This document shows positions 23,802-31,970 of a stretch of 51,660 nt of DNA, piece after piece (the first letter of the stretch is position 1; each line of letters opens with the position of its first letter). The position numbers were made by a program, and so were the translations under genes. The notes under the pieces are model-generated. The model saw only the letters and a program-made list of their open reading frames with translations, searched no databases and was not told the origin of the DNA. Source of the stretch: DASYQV01 sp036005125 (GTDB lineage: Bacteria; Acidobacteriota; Vicinamibacteria; Vicinamibacterales; UBA2999); assembly GCA_036005125.1 (NCBI GenBank), contig DASYQV010000079.1, positions 1 to 51,660 of the forward strand, read 5' to 3'.

Positions 23802-25570
23802 AGGGCATCGGAGTTTCGGACGGCGTCGCGGTTGGACCTGCGCTCGTCGCCATCCAGCGGACGCAGGTGATTCGCTTTCCCGTGGCGCGCGAGCGGGTCG
23901 CGCGCGAGCTCTCCGCGCTCGAGCGCGCGCGGTCGCGGTCGCGCGATCAGTTGCAGCAGATCCGTTCCCGCATAGCCGAAATGCGCGGGGCGGAGCTCGC
24001 CGCGATCTTCGATGCGCAGCTGCTCATTCTCGAGGACCCGATGCTCGTCGGCCGCGCCGCGGCGCTCGTGCGCGACGAGCGGGTGAACGCCGAGTGGGCG
24101 GTCCAGCGGGCGCTGGAGGAGCTGGGTGCGGTATTCAACGACGTCGCCGATCCGTATCTGCGCGAGCGGAAAGGCGACCTCCACGACGTCGCCGGTCGCC
24201 TGCGGATGAATCTTCGCGACGAAAAGGGGAGCGCCCGCGATCTGCTTCAGGACCTGGAACCACCCTGCGTGCTGATCGCCGACGAGCTCACCCCCTCCGT
24301 GGTCGCGCAGCTGGACTGGACGCGCATTCGCGGGTTCGCCACCGACGCCGGGAGCCGCACCTACCACACCGCCATCCTGGCGCGCTCCCTCGGCGTTCCG
24401 GCGGTTGTGGGACTGCGGGATGCCAGCCTGCGCGTTCCGCCCCGCGCGTGGGTTGTCGTCGATGGCGAGTCGGGCGAGGTCACCATCAACCCCGACCAGA
24501 ACATGCGGCAGGAAGCCGAGGCACGCACCCGTCTCGTCCGTTCGCGCGCCACCGTCGTGGACGCTGACGGTCCGGTTGAGACCACCGACGGCGTCCGCGT
24601 CACGATCGAGGCAAACATCGAGCGCACCGATGACGTTCAGACGGCGCTTGCGTCCGGGGCGGAAGGGATCGGCCTGTACCGATCGGAGTTCATGCTTGCC
24701 GGCGGCCCGCCGGACCTCGCGGACGAGGACGACCAGTACTCAGTCTACCGGGCGCTGGTGGAAGGGATGGGCGGCCGGCCGGCGACAATCCGGACCTTCG
24801 ATGTGGACGAGCGGCAAATCGCCTGGCCGCTCGTGGATGCCGGCCTCGATTCCCGCTGGTTCCCCGAACAGGAACGACCTGCGGGCCACGCGGGGCTGCG
24901 CGGCATCCGCCTCGGCCTCGCAAAACCCGAGATGCTCAAGCGGCAGGTGCGGGCGCTGCTGCGCGCCGCGATACACGGTCCGCTGCGAATCCTGTTTCCC
25001 TTTGTGTCCACGGTGCAGGAGGTTCGAACGGCCCGCGCGATCATCGACGAGGCGCGGCGCGAGCTCCGGGATCGCCGTATCGAGACGCCGCCCGTGCCTG
25101 TCGGGATCATGATCGAGGTGCCCTCGGCGGCCTTCACCGCCTCGCTCCTCGCGCGCGAGGTGGACTTCTTCACGATTGGCACCAACGATCTCATTCAGTA
25201 CACGCTCGCCGTCGACCGCACCGACGAACGGGTCTCGGACCGCTACGAGCCGATGCACCCCGCAATCCTGCGGCTCATCCGGCAGGTCCGCCGCGCGGCC
25301 AGGCGCCGCAGCATTCCGGTCTCGGTCTGCGGCGAGATGGCATCCGACCCGCTGCTGCTCCGGTTGTTGATCGGCTGCGGTCTGACGCAGTTCAGCATGA
25401 CGCCGGGTGCGATGCCGCTGGCGCGCCGCGTCGTGCGGGACACCAGCGCCGCGGAAATGCAGCGAGTCGCCGCGCGGGTCCTTCTGCTGGCCACGGTCGA
25501 GGAAATCGAGGAGTTCCTGCTGGGGGTCTTCGGCCGCCAGCGGAAAGGCGCCGAGGTTGAGACGAAATGA
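23789..25570 (+). CDS. ptsI: Phosphoenolpyruvate-protein phosphotransferase (PTS enzyme I)
   Basis: 593 residues. Takes phosphate from PEP and passes it to HPr. The N-terminal HPr-binding/phospho-His domain includes the active His193 in SRTYHTAILARSLGVPAVVG; the usual Ser before this His is Tyr, a small oddity. The C-terminal PEP-utilising barrel has GIGLYRSEFML, IRTFDVDERQ, GIMIEVPSA, FTIGTNDLIQYTLAVDR and the catalytic Cys in VSVCGEMASD. I chose GTG 23789 (VERLKGIGVSDG) with GAGGGA just upstream. The stop overlaps the next gene as ATGA. Confidence 0.96.
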   Translation: MERLKGIGVSDGVAVGPALVAIQRTQVIRFPVARERVARELSALERARSRSRDQLQQIRSRIAEMRGAELAAIFDAQLLILEDPMLVGRAAALVRDERVNAEWAVQRALEELGAVFNDVADPYLRERKGDLHDVAGRLRMNLRDEKGSARDLLQDLEPPCVLIADELTPSVVAQLDWTRIRGFATDAGSRTYHTAILARSLGVPAVVGLRDASLRVPPRAWVVVDGESGEVTINPDQNMRQEAEARTRLVRSRATVVDADGPVETTDGVRVTIEANIERTDDVQTALASGAEGIGLYRSEFMLAGGPPDLADEDDQYSVYRALVEGMGGRPATIRTFDVDERQIAWPLVDAGLDSRWFPEQERPAGHAGLRGIRLGLAKPEMLKRQVRALLRAAIHGPLRILFPFVSTVQEVRTARAIIDEARRELRDRRIETPPVPVGIMIEVPSAAFTASLLAREVDFFTIGTNDLIQYTLAVDRTDERVSDRYEPMHPAILRLIRQVRRAARRRSIPVSVCGEMASDPLLLRLLIGCGLTQFSMTPGAMPLARRVVRDTSAAEMQRVAARVLLLATVEEIEEFLLGVFGRQRKGAEVETK

Positions 25571-25929
25571 GCGACGAAGTGACACGGGTGGAGAAACCGT
25601 GGGGCTACGAGTTGCACTGGGCGAAGACCGAGCGCTACGTCGGCAAGGTGCTGCACGTGAAGGCGGGCCACGCACTCAGCCTGCAATACCACAACCGGAA
25701 GGACGAGACGATCTACCTCTACTCCGGCAGGATGCTGTTCGAGATCGAGCAGAACGGGCAGCTGCAGAAACGCGAGATGCGCCCGGGTGATCGCGTGCAC
25801 GTCACGCCCAAGACCGTGCACCGCATGACCGCCATCGAAGACTGCGACGTGTTCGAGGTTTCAACGCCCGAACTGGACGACGTCGTCAGGCTGGAGGATC
25901 GATACGGCCGGATAGAGCCGAAGCCGTAA
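25567..25929 (+). CDS. Cupin of mannose-6-phosphate isomerase type II family
   Basis: 120 residues, a single cupin barrel. The motif KAGHALSLQYHNRKDETIYL supplies metal-binding His residues, and PGDRVHVTPKTVHRM supplies the second metal site. This matches the isolated C-terminal domain of bifunctional mannose-1-phosphate guanylyltransferase/phosphomannose isomerase. The guanylyltransferase half is absent, so it is a stand-alone isomerase-like cupin. Overlap with ptsI (ATGA) places it in the PTS operon, suggesting a mannose- or fructose-6-phosphate link. Whether it is catalytic or a binding protein cannot be told from sequence. Confidence 0.85.
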   Translation: MSDEVTRVEKPWGYELHWAKTERYVGKVLHVKAGHALSLQYHNRKDETIYLYSGRMLFEIEQNGQLQKREMRPGDRVHVTPKTVHRMTAIEDCDVFEVSTPELDDVVRLEDRYGRIEPKP

Positions 25930-26064
25930 TCACCATTCGTGATTCATGATTCGTGATTCATCACAGATCGAAAATCACGAATCGCCAATCGCAACTCGCA
26001 AACCTTAAGCCCGTTATGCGGCCACACACGCGAATTTTGTACTCGTTGTGCGCGCATAACGGGC
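25930..26064. repeat. GATTCGTGATTC palindrome plus GCCCGTTATGCG hairpin
   Basis: ATTCGTGATTCATGATTCGTG (25937 on) faces AATCACGAATCGCCAATCG, the same GATTC word family as at 5.6 and 12.4 kb. GCCCGTTATGCG (26009-26020) is perfectly complementary to CGCATAACGGGC (26053-26064). Together with the next element this fills the space between the PTS operon end and ssb, which are convergent; a terminator role for both is likely. Confidence 0.75.
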
Positions 26065-26066
26065 GA

Positions 26067-26156
26067 GGCGCGCGGAGCGCGCCAAAAAGACACTGGGTCT
26101 AACCAGGCGCGAGGGCTCTGCCGGGATGTCAAGGGCAGAGCCCTTGACTGGTTAGA
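26067..26156. repeat. Composite two-hairpin intergenic element, copy 2
   Basis: GGCGCGC-GGA-GCGCGCC (26067-26083) is followed by an outer stem TCTAACCAG (26098-26106) / CTGGTTAGA (26148-26156). That stem encloses AGGGCTCTGCC / GGCAGAGCCCT. The parts and order match the copy at 20982-21084. The right outer arm includes the ssb stop codon (26152-26154 on the minus strand), so the arm runs into coding sequence. Confidence 0.85.
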
Positions 26157-26700
26157 ACGGTATGTCGTCGTCGGTAATCGGCTCCATCGGCGCTTCGTCC
26201 ATGCCGCCCGCCGCGAGCGGCACGGTGGTTCGCTCGAACGATCCTCCGCGATCCATGGCGCCGCCACGATCCGCGCCTGCGGCCCGGCCGCCGCCGCTGA
26301 GCAACACGACCCTGTCCGCTTTGACATCCAGCATCGTCTCCGCGTACGGGCGCTGAGTCTGCCCGCACTTCGTGCACCGGATCTCGTCCTGATTCGCCTT
26401 CCACTCTCCCGGCAGGAACGCGTCGCAGCTCCGGCAGCGCGGTGCCTTCCTCGTCTGCAGCCGCCCTTCGACGTAAATCTGTTTGCCTTTCGTCAGGTAT
26501 TCCTGAAGGGATTCCGCCTGCTTTCCCCAGATCGTCACGCGCATCCACTCTGTCCGTTCCTGCCGCTGGCCATTCCGATCCGTCCACACTTCGGTGGTGG
26601 CCATGTTCGCGGTGGTCACTGCGGCCCCGCCCGGCGTGTAGCGCAACTCGGCATCGCGACCGAGATTGCCCACGAGGATGACCTTATTCACGCTGCCCAT
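26152..26700 (-). CDS. ssb: Single-stranded DNA-binding protein with inserted four-cysteine ribbon
   Basis: 182 residues from ATG 26700 (MGSVNKVILVGNLGRDAELR). The OB-fold is typical up to KGKQIYVEGRLQTRK (residue 85). Where the usual protein continues directly into the next strand (YTTEIVAD-type), this one inserts C89-x2-C92-x16-C109-x2-C112 and then resumes with AETMLDVKADRVVLL. The spacing is that of a zinc ribbon. The tail is Gly/Arg-rich, then acidic, ending DDDIPF, the protein-interaction tip conserved in SSBs, so it should still recruit repair and replication partners. Upstream in-frame codons to 26766 fall in hairpin repeats and are excluded. Monocistronic, minus strand. Confidence 0.93.
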   Translation of the reverse strand: MGSVNKVILVGNLGRDAELRYTPGGAAVTTANMATTEVWTDRNGQRQERTEWMRVTIWGKQAESLQEYLTKGKQIYVEGRLQTRKAPRCRSCDAFLPGEWKANQDEIRCTKCGQTQRPYAETMLDVKADRVVLLSGGGRAAGADRGGAMDRGGSFERTTVPLAAGGMDEAPMEPITDDDIPF

Positions 26701-26947
26701 CGACAATCCTTTCAGGCCGAGCCAACGCTCGGTCAACCCCTTCCGAGCCGAGCCGAAGCTCGGCACTGCGCCCTCTGGGCCAACTGAAAGCTCGGCGCTG
26801 CGCCTTCTGGTGCCGAGCTACAAGCTCGGCCTGTGACTTCTGGCGCCGAGCTTGTAGCTCGGCGCTAGGCGGCAGACACGGCCGACATGCACGCGCAGCT
26901 TCCCCCGCGACTTCGATCAGCTTACCGGTCCACCGTGACAGGGAAGG
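26701..26947. repeat. GAGCTCGG-word hairpin array upstream of ssb
   Basis: Several GCTCGG/CCGAGC words occur in both orientations from 26708 to 26865. Clear hairpins are GCCGAGCT-ACA-AGCTCGGC (26812-26830) and a perfect 10-bp stem GCGCCGAGCT-TGT-AGCTCGGCGC (26843-26865). The two are also complementary to each other. The array is in the presumed ssb leader/promoter region and after cpoB, both read on the minus strand. No promoter boxes could be assigned in 26866-26947. Confidence 0.75.
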
Positions 26948-27802
26948 TCACTGGCCGCCGGGTTTTCGTCCGAGTCGATCCAGATTCTGTTTGGCAAGCC
27001 GACCCGGATCGCTTTCCGGATGATTTTTGACGAGGAATTCCCATGAGGCCCGCGCCGCATCGCTTTCGCCAAGACGCTCCTGCGCAAGCCCGCGTTTATA
27101 GTACGCCTCGAGCACCGAGTTCGATCCCGGATAGTTCTGAATCACCTGATTGTACGCGGCAACGGCATCCTGGTACCTGCCGGTCACGTAATGCGTCTCG
27201 CCGATGTAGAACTGCGCCTCGTCGGCCATTTCGGATTTCGGAAACGCCTTGAGGAACGTCTCGAACCCCGTGATCGCGAGGGAGTACTGGCCCGCCGTGT
27301 AGTCCGCAAACGCGGTCTCGTACATCCGCGTCGGGGAGAGTCCGGCAGTTGAAGGCACGGCGGGGGCGGGCGGCGGCGTGGTGCCCGGCGGCGCGTGCTG
27401 ATCGACTGGTTCGGTCGAGGTCGCGACAGCCGGGGGCGCCACCGGAATCGATGAGCGGAGCGCCTCGAGCTCCTGCCCGAGCGTTGCGATGCGGACGGTG
27501 GTGTCGTCGGTCCGCTCGCGAATGACGCGCATGTCTGCGCTCACATTGTCCAGCACGAGCTTTTGATCGGCGAAGGCCTTGCGGCTCACCTCGGTCTGCT
27601 GATCGATCCGCGCGTTGATCGCTTTCAACGATTCGTTGAGCGTCGCATTCAGCGTCGCGATCGCGTTGGCGAGCTGCTGTGCCTGCTCCTGGAGGATGCG
27701 GACATCAGCCATCAACTGATGTTCGGCGCGGCTTTGGGCAAACGCCGGCGGCGCAGACAACATCAGGGCGCCCGCGACAAGCGAACCCAGGATCTTTTTC
27801 AT
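26948..27802 (-). CDS. cpoB: Tol-Pal system protein CpoB (YbgF)
   Basis: 284 residues. Periplasmic factor that coordinates cell constriction with peptidoglycan synthesis (E. coli CpoB with PBP1B-LpoB and Tol). A signal peptide (MKKILGSLVAGALMLSAPPAFA) is followed by an alpha-helical coiled-coil segment (about 25-115) for trimerisation. Then come a Pro-rich linker and C-terminal TPR repeats (YETAFADYTAGQYSLAITGFETFLKAFP, ending NHPESDPGRLAKQNLDRLG). Last gene of the tol-pal run, 7 bp after pal. Confidence 0.92.
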   Translation of the reverse strand: MKKILGSLVAGALMLSAPPAFAQSRAEHQLMADVRILQEQAQQLANAIATLNATLNESLKAINARIDQQTEVSRKAFADQKLVLDNVSADMRVIRERTDDTTVRIATLGQELEALRSSIPVAPPAVATSTEPVDQHAPPGTTPPPAPAVPSTAGLSPTRMYETAFADYTAGQYSLAITGFETFLKAFPKSEMADEAQFYIGETHYVTGRYQDAVAAYNQVIQNYPGSNSVLEAYYKRGLAQERLGESDAARASWEFLVKNHPESDPGRLAKQNLDRLGRKPGGQ

Positions 27803-27809
27803 GGCTTCC

Positions 27810-28400
27810 TCACTTCGACGTGATCACGAAATGCGCGCGGCGGTTTTTCGACCAGGCCGATTCATCGTGGCCGGGGTCGAACGGGAATTCCTTGCCGTAA
27901 CTCACGGTGCGCACACGATCGGCTGGAATCCCGAGCGAGACGAGGTACGTCTTCACGTTCACCGCCCGTCGCTCGCCGAGCGCGAGGTTGTACTCGGCGG
28001 TGCCGCGCTCGTCGCAGTGCCCCTCGATCGTAATCACCCACGAAGAGTACTTCCGCAACGCCGCCGCGTTCCCCTGCACGATCTTCTGGGCGTCATTGTC
28101 GAGCTCCGAGCTGTCGAGGCCGAAAAACGCCGGCTTGAGCGGCGAATCCCGGTTCAACTCGTCCAGCGAGCGCCCACCGATCGCATCCTCCTTGATCGGC
28201 TCCGGCGGCACCGGCAGCCGCTCCTCGACGGCCTGCGGCGCGGGCGCAGGCGGCGCCGGCGCCGGCGTGGTGACTGCGGGCGGCGTGGCCACGGGCGGCG
28301 GCGACGGGCGCGCGAGAGGCGGCTGCTTCTTGGCGCACGCCGCGACCATCACTGTGAACAGAACCAGCGCCACGATGGCGCCCCTTCTCGACGTCTGCAT
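27810..28400 (-). CDS. pal: Peptidoglycan-associated lipoprotein Pal
   Basis: 196 residues. Outer-membrane lipoprotein that holds the outer membrane to peptidoglycan and exchanges with TolB. Lipobox VAAC near residue 21 follows the signal helix AIVALVLFTVMV; a Pro/Ala-rich tether (about 25-65) precedes the OmpA-like domain. Peptidoglycan-binding residues are recognisable in IEGHCDERGTAEYNLALGER and RAVNVKTYLVSLG. ATG 28400 is preferred over an upstream in-frame ATG at 28442 because it puts the signal sequence at the N-terminus. Confidence 0.94.
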   Translation of the reverse strand: MQTSRRGAIVALVLFTVMVAACAKKQPPLARPSPPPVATPPAVTTPAPAPPAPAPQAVEERLPVPPEPIKEDAIGGRSLDELNRDSPLKPAFFGLDSSELDNDAQKIVQGNAAALRKYSSWVITIEGHCDERGTAEYNLALGERRAVNVKTYLVSLGIPADRVRTVSYGKEFPFDPGHDESAWSKNRRAHFVITSK

Positions 28401-28429
28401 GTGTCCTCGCGAAAATCCGTCCCCTCGCT

Positions 28430-29857
28430 CTACTGAGACCATGAGGGCGTGTAGTTGTTCCCATCGCGTGTGATCTGCCGCACGTCGCGGCCGTCGCGCG
28501 CGATGCTGAAAATCTGGATACGGCCCGCTCGCGTGGACGTGAACGCAATGTGGCGTCCGTTCGGCGAGTACGACGGGCTCTCGTTGGTCCCCTCACCGAA
28601 CGTGATCTGCCGCGTTTCACCCGTGGCCAGGTCGTACACCTTGATGTCGTAGCCGGGTCCGGTCCGTCCCGCGTATGCAATCTCGTTGAAAGGCGCCGGC
28701 GACCAGGTCGGCCGATCCGCGTACGATTCGGTCGTCGTAATCCGCTTCGGGCTGCCGAGGCCGTCTGCGCCGATGATGTAGATCTGCGGCGAGCCGGATC
28801 GATCGGATGTGAACGCGATCTGCGTGCCGGTCGGCGACCAGGTCGGGGTGGTGTCGATGGCCGGATGGTTCGTCAGGCGGCGCACGTTCGACCCGTCGCG
28901 ATTCATCACGTACAACTCGGGGTTGCCGTCGCGGTTCGACGTGAAGCACACGCGTGTGCCGTCTGGTGAAAAAATCGGCAGCCAGTTCTGCCCGCGTCCG
29001 TTGGTCGGCGTCTCCTGCGTGCCCTGATAGATCAGTGCGACGAAGATGTCCGGGTAGCCGCGGCGGTACGACGTATAGGCAATCGACCGGGCATCCGGAG
29101 ACCACGCAGGAAAGATGTTCAGCTGCCGGTTGACCGTGATCCGCCGCGAGTTCTGGCCGTCGTAGTCCGTGATGTAGATCTCCTTCACGTCGCGATTTTC
29201 GACCGTGCCGGTGACCTTCTCCTTGTTCCGATCCGACGAGAACGCAATCTTCGTTCGCGCCACGCCGCGCAGCGCGCGCTGCTGCTGGTGGATCTCGTCG
29301 GCGATCGTGTGCGCATAGAGCCGCGGGTTTGCGATCGAACCCGAGTACTCCTTCGCGAATACCGACTGGCGCGTCCGCACGTTGAAGAGCCGCACCTGCA
29401 CCACGACGTTGTTGCCGGACTTCTGCACGCTGCCGAACACGACGCCGTCGGCCCCGAGCTCGCGCCATTCGCTGAACCGCACCTGTTCGGCCGATCGCGC
29501 CACGGGAATCGTGGCGTAGGTGTCACGCGGGATCATATAGAACTCGCGCTCGAAGTTCAGATCGTCCCACAGCACCTGGCCGACGGTCTTACCGATGTCG
29601 ACCGCATCGGGCGTCGACGATACGAAGTCGGGTACGGCAAAGCGCGGCGGCGTTCCGGGATCACCGCTGATGGTCAGCTCGACCTCCGAGGGCTGCCGGG
29701 GCGGCTGCTGCGACGTGGGTTGTTGCGGAGGTTGCTGGCCGGAAACCGGATGGTCCCCGGCAACCGCAAAGGCGGTCAGGAGCACGACGATCAACATGTG
29801 GCCGGCGGCCTTCAGGCCTCCGGACCATGATGCCTTCAGGGCTACGTCGGGTTTCAT
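28430..29857 (-). CDS. tolB: Tol-Pal system beta-propeller protein TolB
   Basis: 475 residues. Periplasmic partner of Pal. A signal segment (MLIVVLLTAFAVAG around residues 21-34) is followed by a Gln/Pro-rich linker. Then comes the N-terminal alpha/beta domain (about 55-200, ISGDPGTPPRFAVPDF). The six-bladed propeller has repeats such as RRITVNRQLNIFPAWSPDARSIAYTSYR and RRLTNHPAIDTTPTWSPTGTQIAFTSDR. The C-terminus ends in TPSWSQ, like other TolB proteins. It starts 2 bp after the TonB/TolA-like gene. Confidence 0.95.
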   Translation of the reverse strand: MKPDVALKASWSGGLKAAGHMLIVVLLTAFAVAGDHPVSGQQPPQQPTSQQPPRQPSEVELTISGDPGTPPRFAVPDFVSSTPDAVDIGKTVGQVLWDDLNFEREFYMIPRDTYATIPVARSAEQVRFSEWRELGADGVVFGSVQKSGNNVVVQVRLFNVRTRQSVFAKEYSGSIANPRLYAHTIADEIHQQQRALRGVARTKIAFSSDRNKEKVTGTVENRDVKEIYITDYDGQNSRRITVNRQLNIFPAWSPDARSIAYTSYRRGYPDIFVALIYQGTQETPTNGRGQNWLPIFSPDGTRVCFTSNRDGNPELYVMNRDGSNVRRLTNHPAIDTTPTWSPTGTQIAFTSDRSGSPQIYIIGADGLGSPKRITTTESYADRPTWSPAPFNEIAYAGRTGPGYDIKVYDLATGETRQITFGEGTNESPSYSPNGRHIAFTSTRAGRIQIFSIARDGRDVRQITRDGNNYTPSWSQ

Positions 29858-29859
29858 GA

Positions 29860-30630
29860 TCAGCGCTGATATTCGAATCTCACGTGCACCGTCAGAGACT
29901 GATTGGGGAACTGCGGAGGGAGCGCCGGCACACGCTGTGTGAGCAGCAATGCGCGTTGCGCCGCAAGATCAAGCGCCACGAATCCGCTCGGTCTCTCGAC
30001 CTGAACCTCCGAGAGGACCCCGTTCCGCTGGATCGTGAACTTCATCACCGTCAGACCGACGACGTTCTGTTTCGCCGACCAGTTCTGTTGAATCAGCTGG
30101 ACGATCGTTTCCAGATATTCCGGACAACAGAAATCGCCGACATCGAGGTACGCACCGGCGCCGCCTCCGCCCCCGGTCGTCAGACCGAAACCCCGCCCGC
30201 GCGTGCCGGTCTCGGCACGGGAGGAGCCCTCGCGGACTTCGGGACCCGTGGTCGGCGTGCGTCCCGTCGCCTCCTGCGGACTCGTCTTCGGTTGCGCCTG
30301 CGGGCGTCGCGCGTTCTCGCGAGGCAGCGCCATCTCGGGCGCCTTGGGCGCGGGCGCTGTCTCGGCGCGGCGCGTCGGCTCGGCGGGTGTGGGTGCTTGA
30401 ACGGCGCGACCACCGATGGGGGTCATGCCGCCGGCGCGCGGCCCGGGCGCGCCGCCCAGGCTGATCGTCATCACCATTCGCGGCACGTCGTCGGAGTAGT
30501 TCACCGGGGGCGTCAGGATGAACGCCGCGACCGCCGCGATGTGCAGCCCGATCGAAATGACGATCATCTTCTGGAGCCCGCTGGGCTCACGGGATCGCGC
30601 CGCGATGATGTCGCTGACTGCTTCGATCAT
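29860..30630 (-). CDS. TonB/TolA-like energy transducer of the Tol system
   Basis: 256 residues. One transmembrane helix (residues about 22-39, MIVISIGLHIAAVAAFIL), a long Pro/Ala/Arg-rich periplasmic spacer, then a C-terminal TonB/TolA-type domain (about 165-256, VGLTVMKFTIQRNGVLSEVQVERPSG). Position between tolR and tolB argues that it does TolA's job of linking the TolQR motor to the outer membrane. The C-terminal fold looks closer to the TonB family than to enterobacterial TolA, as is common outside gammaproteobacteria. The pair Cys-Cys in GDFCCPEYLE is unusual and could form a disulfide. Confidence 0.85.
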   Translation of the reverse strand: MIEAVSDIIAARSREPSGLQKMIVISIGLHIAAVAAFILTPPVNYSDDVPRMVMTISLGGAPGPRAGGMTPIGGRAVQAPTPAEPTRRAETAPAPKAPEMALPRENARRPQAQPKTSPQEATGRTPTTGPEVREGSSRAETGTRGRGFGLTTGGGGGAGAYLDVGDFCCPEYLETIVQLIQQNWSAKQNVVGLTVMKFTIQRNGVLSEVQVERPSGFVALDLAAQRALLLTQRVPALPPQFPNQSLTVHVRFEYQR

Positions 30631-30666
30631 GTGCGCTCGTTCGCCCGAAGGCCTCTGGCTCGCGCG

Positions 30667-31128
30667 CTATCGTTCGCCGGGCAGCTTGGACACGATGCCC
30701 ACGTTCTGCACGCCGGCGGATTTGAGACGGTCGAACACATCCATCAATTCCTGGAGCTGAATGGCACCGTCGCCGCGCAAGTACACCTGCTTATCGGCTC
30801 GAGTCGTCGTGGCCTGACGGATACGCTCCGCGAGCATGTCGACCCGGACCGGCTCTTCTCCTATATACACGCGTTTGTCCTGCCGAAAGGACAACGGAAT
30901 CGTCACAAAGAGTCGTTCGCTGGAGATTTCCTGCGTTCGACTGGCGACCGGCAGGTTCACTTCGACGCCGCGCTGCAACATGGGGGCCGCGACCATGAAG
31001 ATGATCAGCAGGACCAGCATGACGTCGACGAGCGGGATCACGTTTATCTCGGCCATGGTCGGCGCGATGCGCCGGCCGCGCTGATGACGGCCACCGGCGT
31101 TGGGAGCGGATGCGAGAACTTTTGGCAT
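30667..31128 (-). CDS. tolR: ExbD/TolR-family proton-channel protein
   Basis: 153 residues. Second subunit of the inner-membrane proton-driven Tol motor. N-terminal cytoplasmic tail, single transmembrane helix with the essential Asp in INVIPLVDVMLVLLIIFMV, and a periplasmic domain (DKQVYLRGDGAIQLQELMDVFDRLKSAG). Lies 11 bp after tolQ; called TolR rather than ExbD because of the tolB-pal-cpoB context. Confidence 0.94.
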   Translation of the reverse strand: MPKVLASAPNAGGRHQRGRRIAPTMAEINVIPLVDVMLVLLIIFMVAAPMLQRGVEVNLPVASRTQEISSERLFVTIPLSFRQDKRVYIGEEPVRVDMLAERIRQATTTRADKQVYLRGDGAIQLQELMDVFDRLKSAGVQNVGIVSKLPGER

Positions 31129-31139
31129 TCGCGCGGCCC

Positions 31140-31919
31140 TCAGGTGAAGTTTCGCTCGGTGATGTTGAGAAATTCGAGCGCAAAGTCGTCCATGATCGCC
31201 GAGAACTCCTTCACGCGATGCGTGAAGTGGTTATAGGCCAGCACCGCGGGGATGGCGGCGAACAGGCCCATGGCCGTGGCGATCAGGGCCTCGCTGATGC
31301 CAGGCGCCACGACCGCGAGGTTCGTCGATCCGGTCGCACCGATCCGGTTGAAGGCGACCATGATTCCGACCACCGTGCCGAACAGGCCGATGTAGGGCGA
31401 CACGCTCGCGGCCGTAGCGAGAAACGTGACGCGCTTTTCGAGCCTGTTCACCTCGACAGTCGCCGCGCGAATCAGCGCGCGATCGACCGCATCGAGACTC
31501 TTCAAGGTAGGACGTGCCGCCGCGCTTCCCGGATTGGATGGAGCAGGATGCGGGTTGCCCGCAGGATGGGGGTTGCCCGTCACGCGGAATTGCGCGTTGA
31601 GCTCGGCGTAACCCGCCTGGAACAGGCCGCACAGCGGCGAGTCGGGCAGCGACGGGCACACGGCTTGGACCTCGGAGAACTTGCTGCTCTTACGGAAGAC
31701 CTCGAGGAACGTCCGCGTCTGCCGATCGACTTTGCGGTATTCCCAGGTCTTGAAGAGGATGATCGCCCAAGAGACGATGGAGAACAGAATCAGGATCGCG
31801 AGGACGACCTGGTTGATAGGGCCTGTGCTACGAATTATCCCCAGGAAGTCGCCCGATCCGGCGACGGGAGCCGCGTCCTGCACCTGCAGCGCCAGGACGA
31901 AGCAACCAAGCGTGTGCAA
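31140..31919 (-). CDS. tolQ: MotA/TolQ/ExbB-family proton-channel protein
   Basis: 259 residues from TTG 31919. I chose this start because a strong CGGAGG lies five bases upstream and a sigma-70 promoter at 31971-31999 would start RNA about 45 nt before it. Longer in-frame readings would run through that promoter into recN. Three membrane helices are visible: VVLAILILFSIVSWAIILF near the N-terminus, and two in ATAASVSPYIGLFGTVVGIM and LIATAMGLFAAIPAVLAYN. The cytoplasmic loop carries a small duplicated insertion reading GNPHPAGNPHPAPS, coded by an 18-21 bp tandem repeat near 31550, not found in typical TolQ. Confidence 0.92.
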   Translation of the reverse strand: MHTLGCFVLALQVQDAAPVAGSGDFLGIIRSTGPINQVVLAILILFSIVSWAIILFKTWEYRKVDRQTRTFLEVFRKSSKFSEVQAVCPSLPDSPLCGLFQAGYAELNAQFRVTGNPHPAGNPHPAPSNPGSAAARPTLKSLDAVDRALIRAATVEVNRLEKRVTFLATAASVSPYIGLFGTVVGIMVAFNRIGATGSTNLAVVAPGISEALIATAMGLFAAIPAVLAYNHFTHRVKEFSAIMDDFALEFLNITERNFT

Positions 31920-31970
31920 CGATGCCTCCGGAACATAGTGGCGCGCCGCTGGGACGGACGCATTCCCGCC

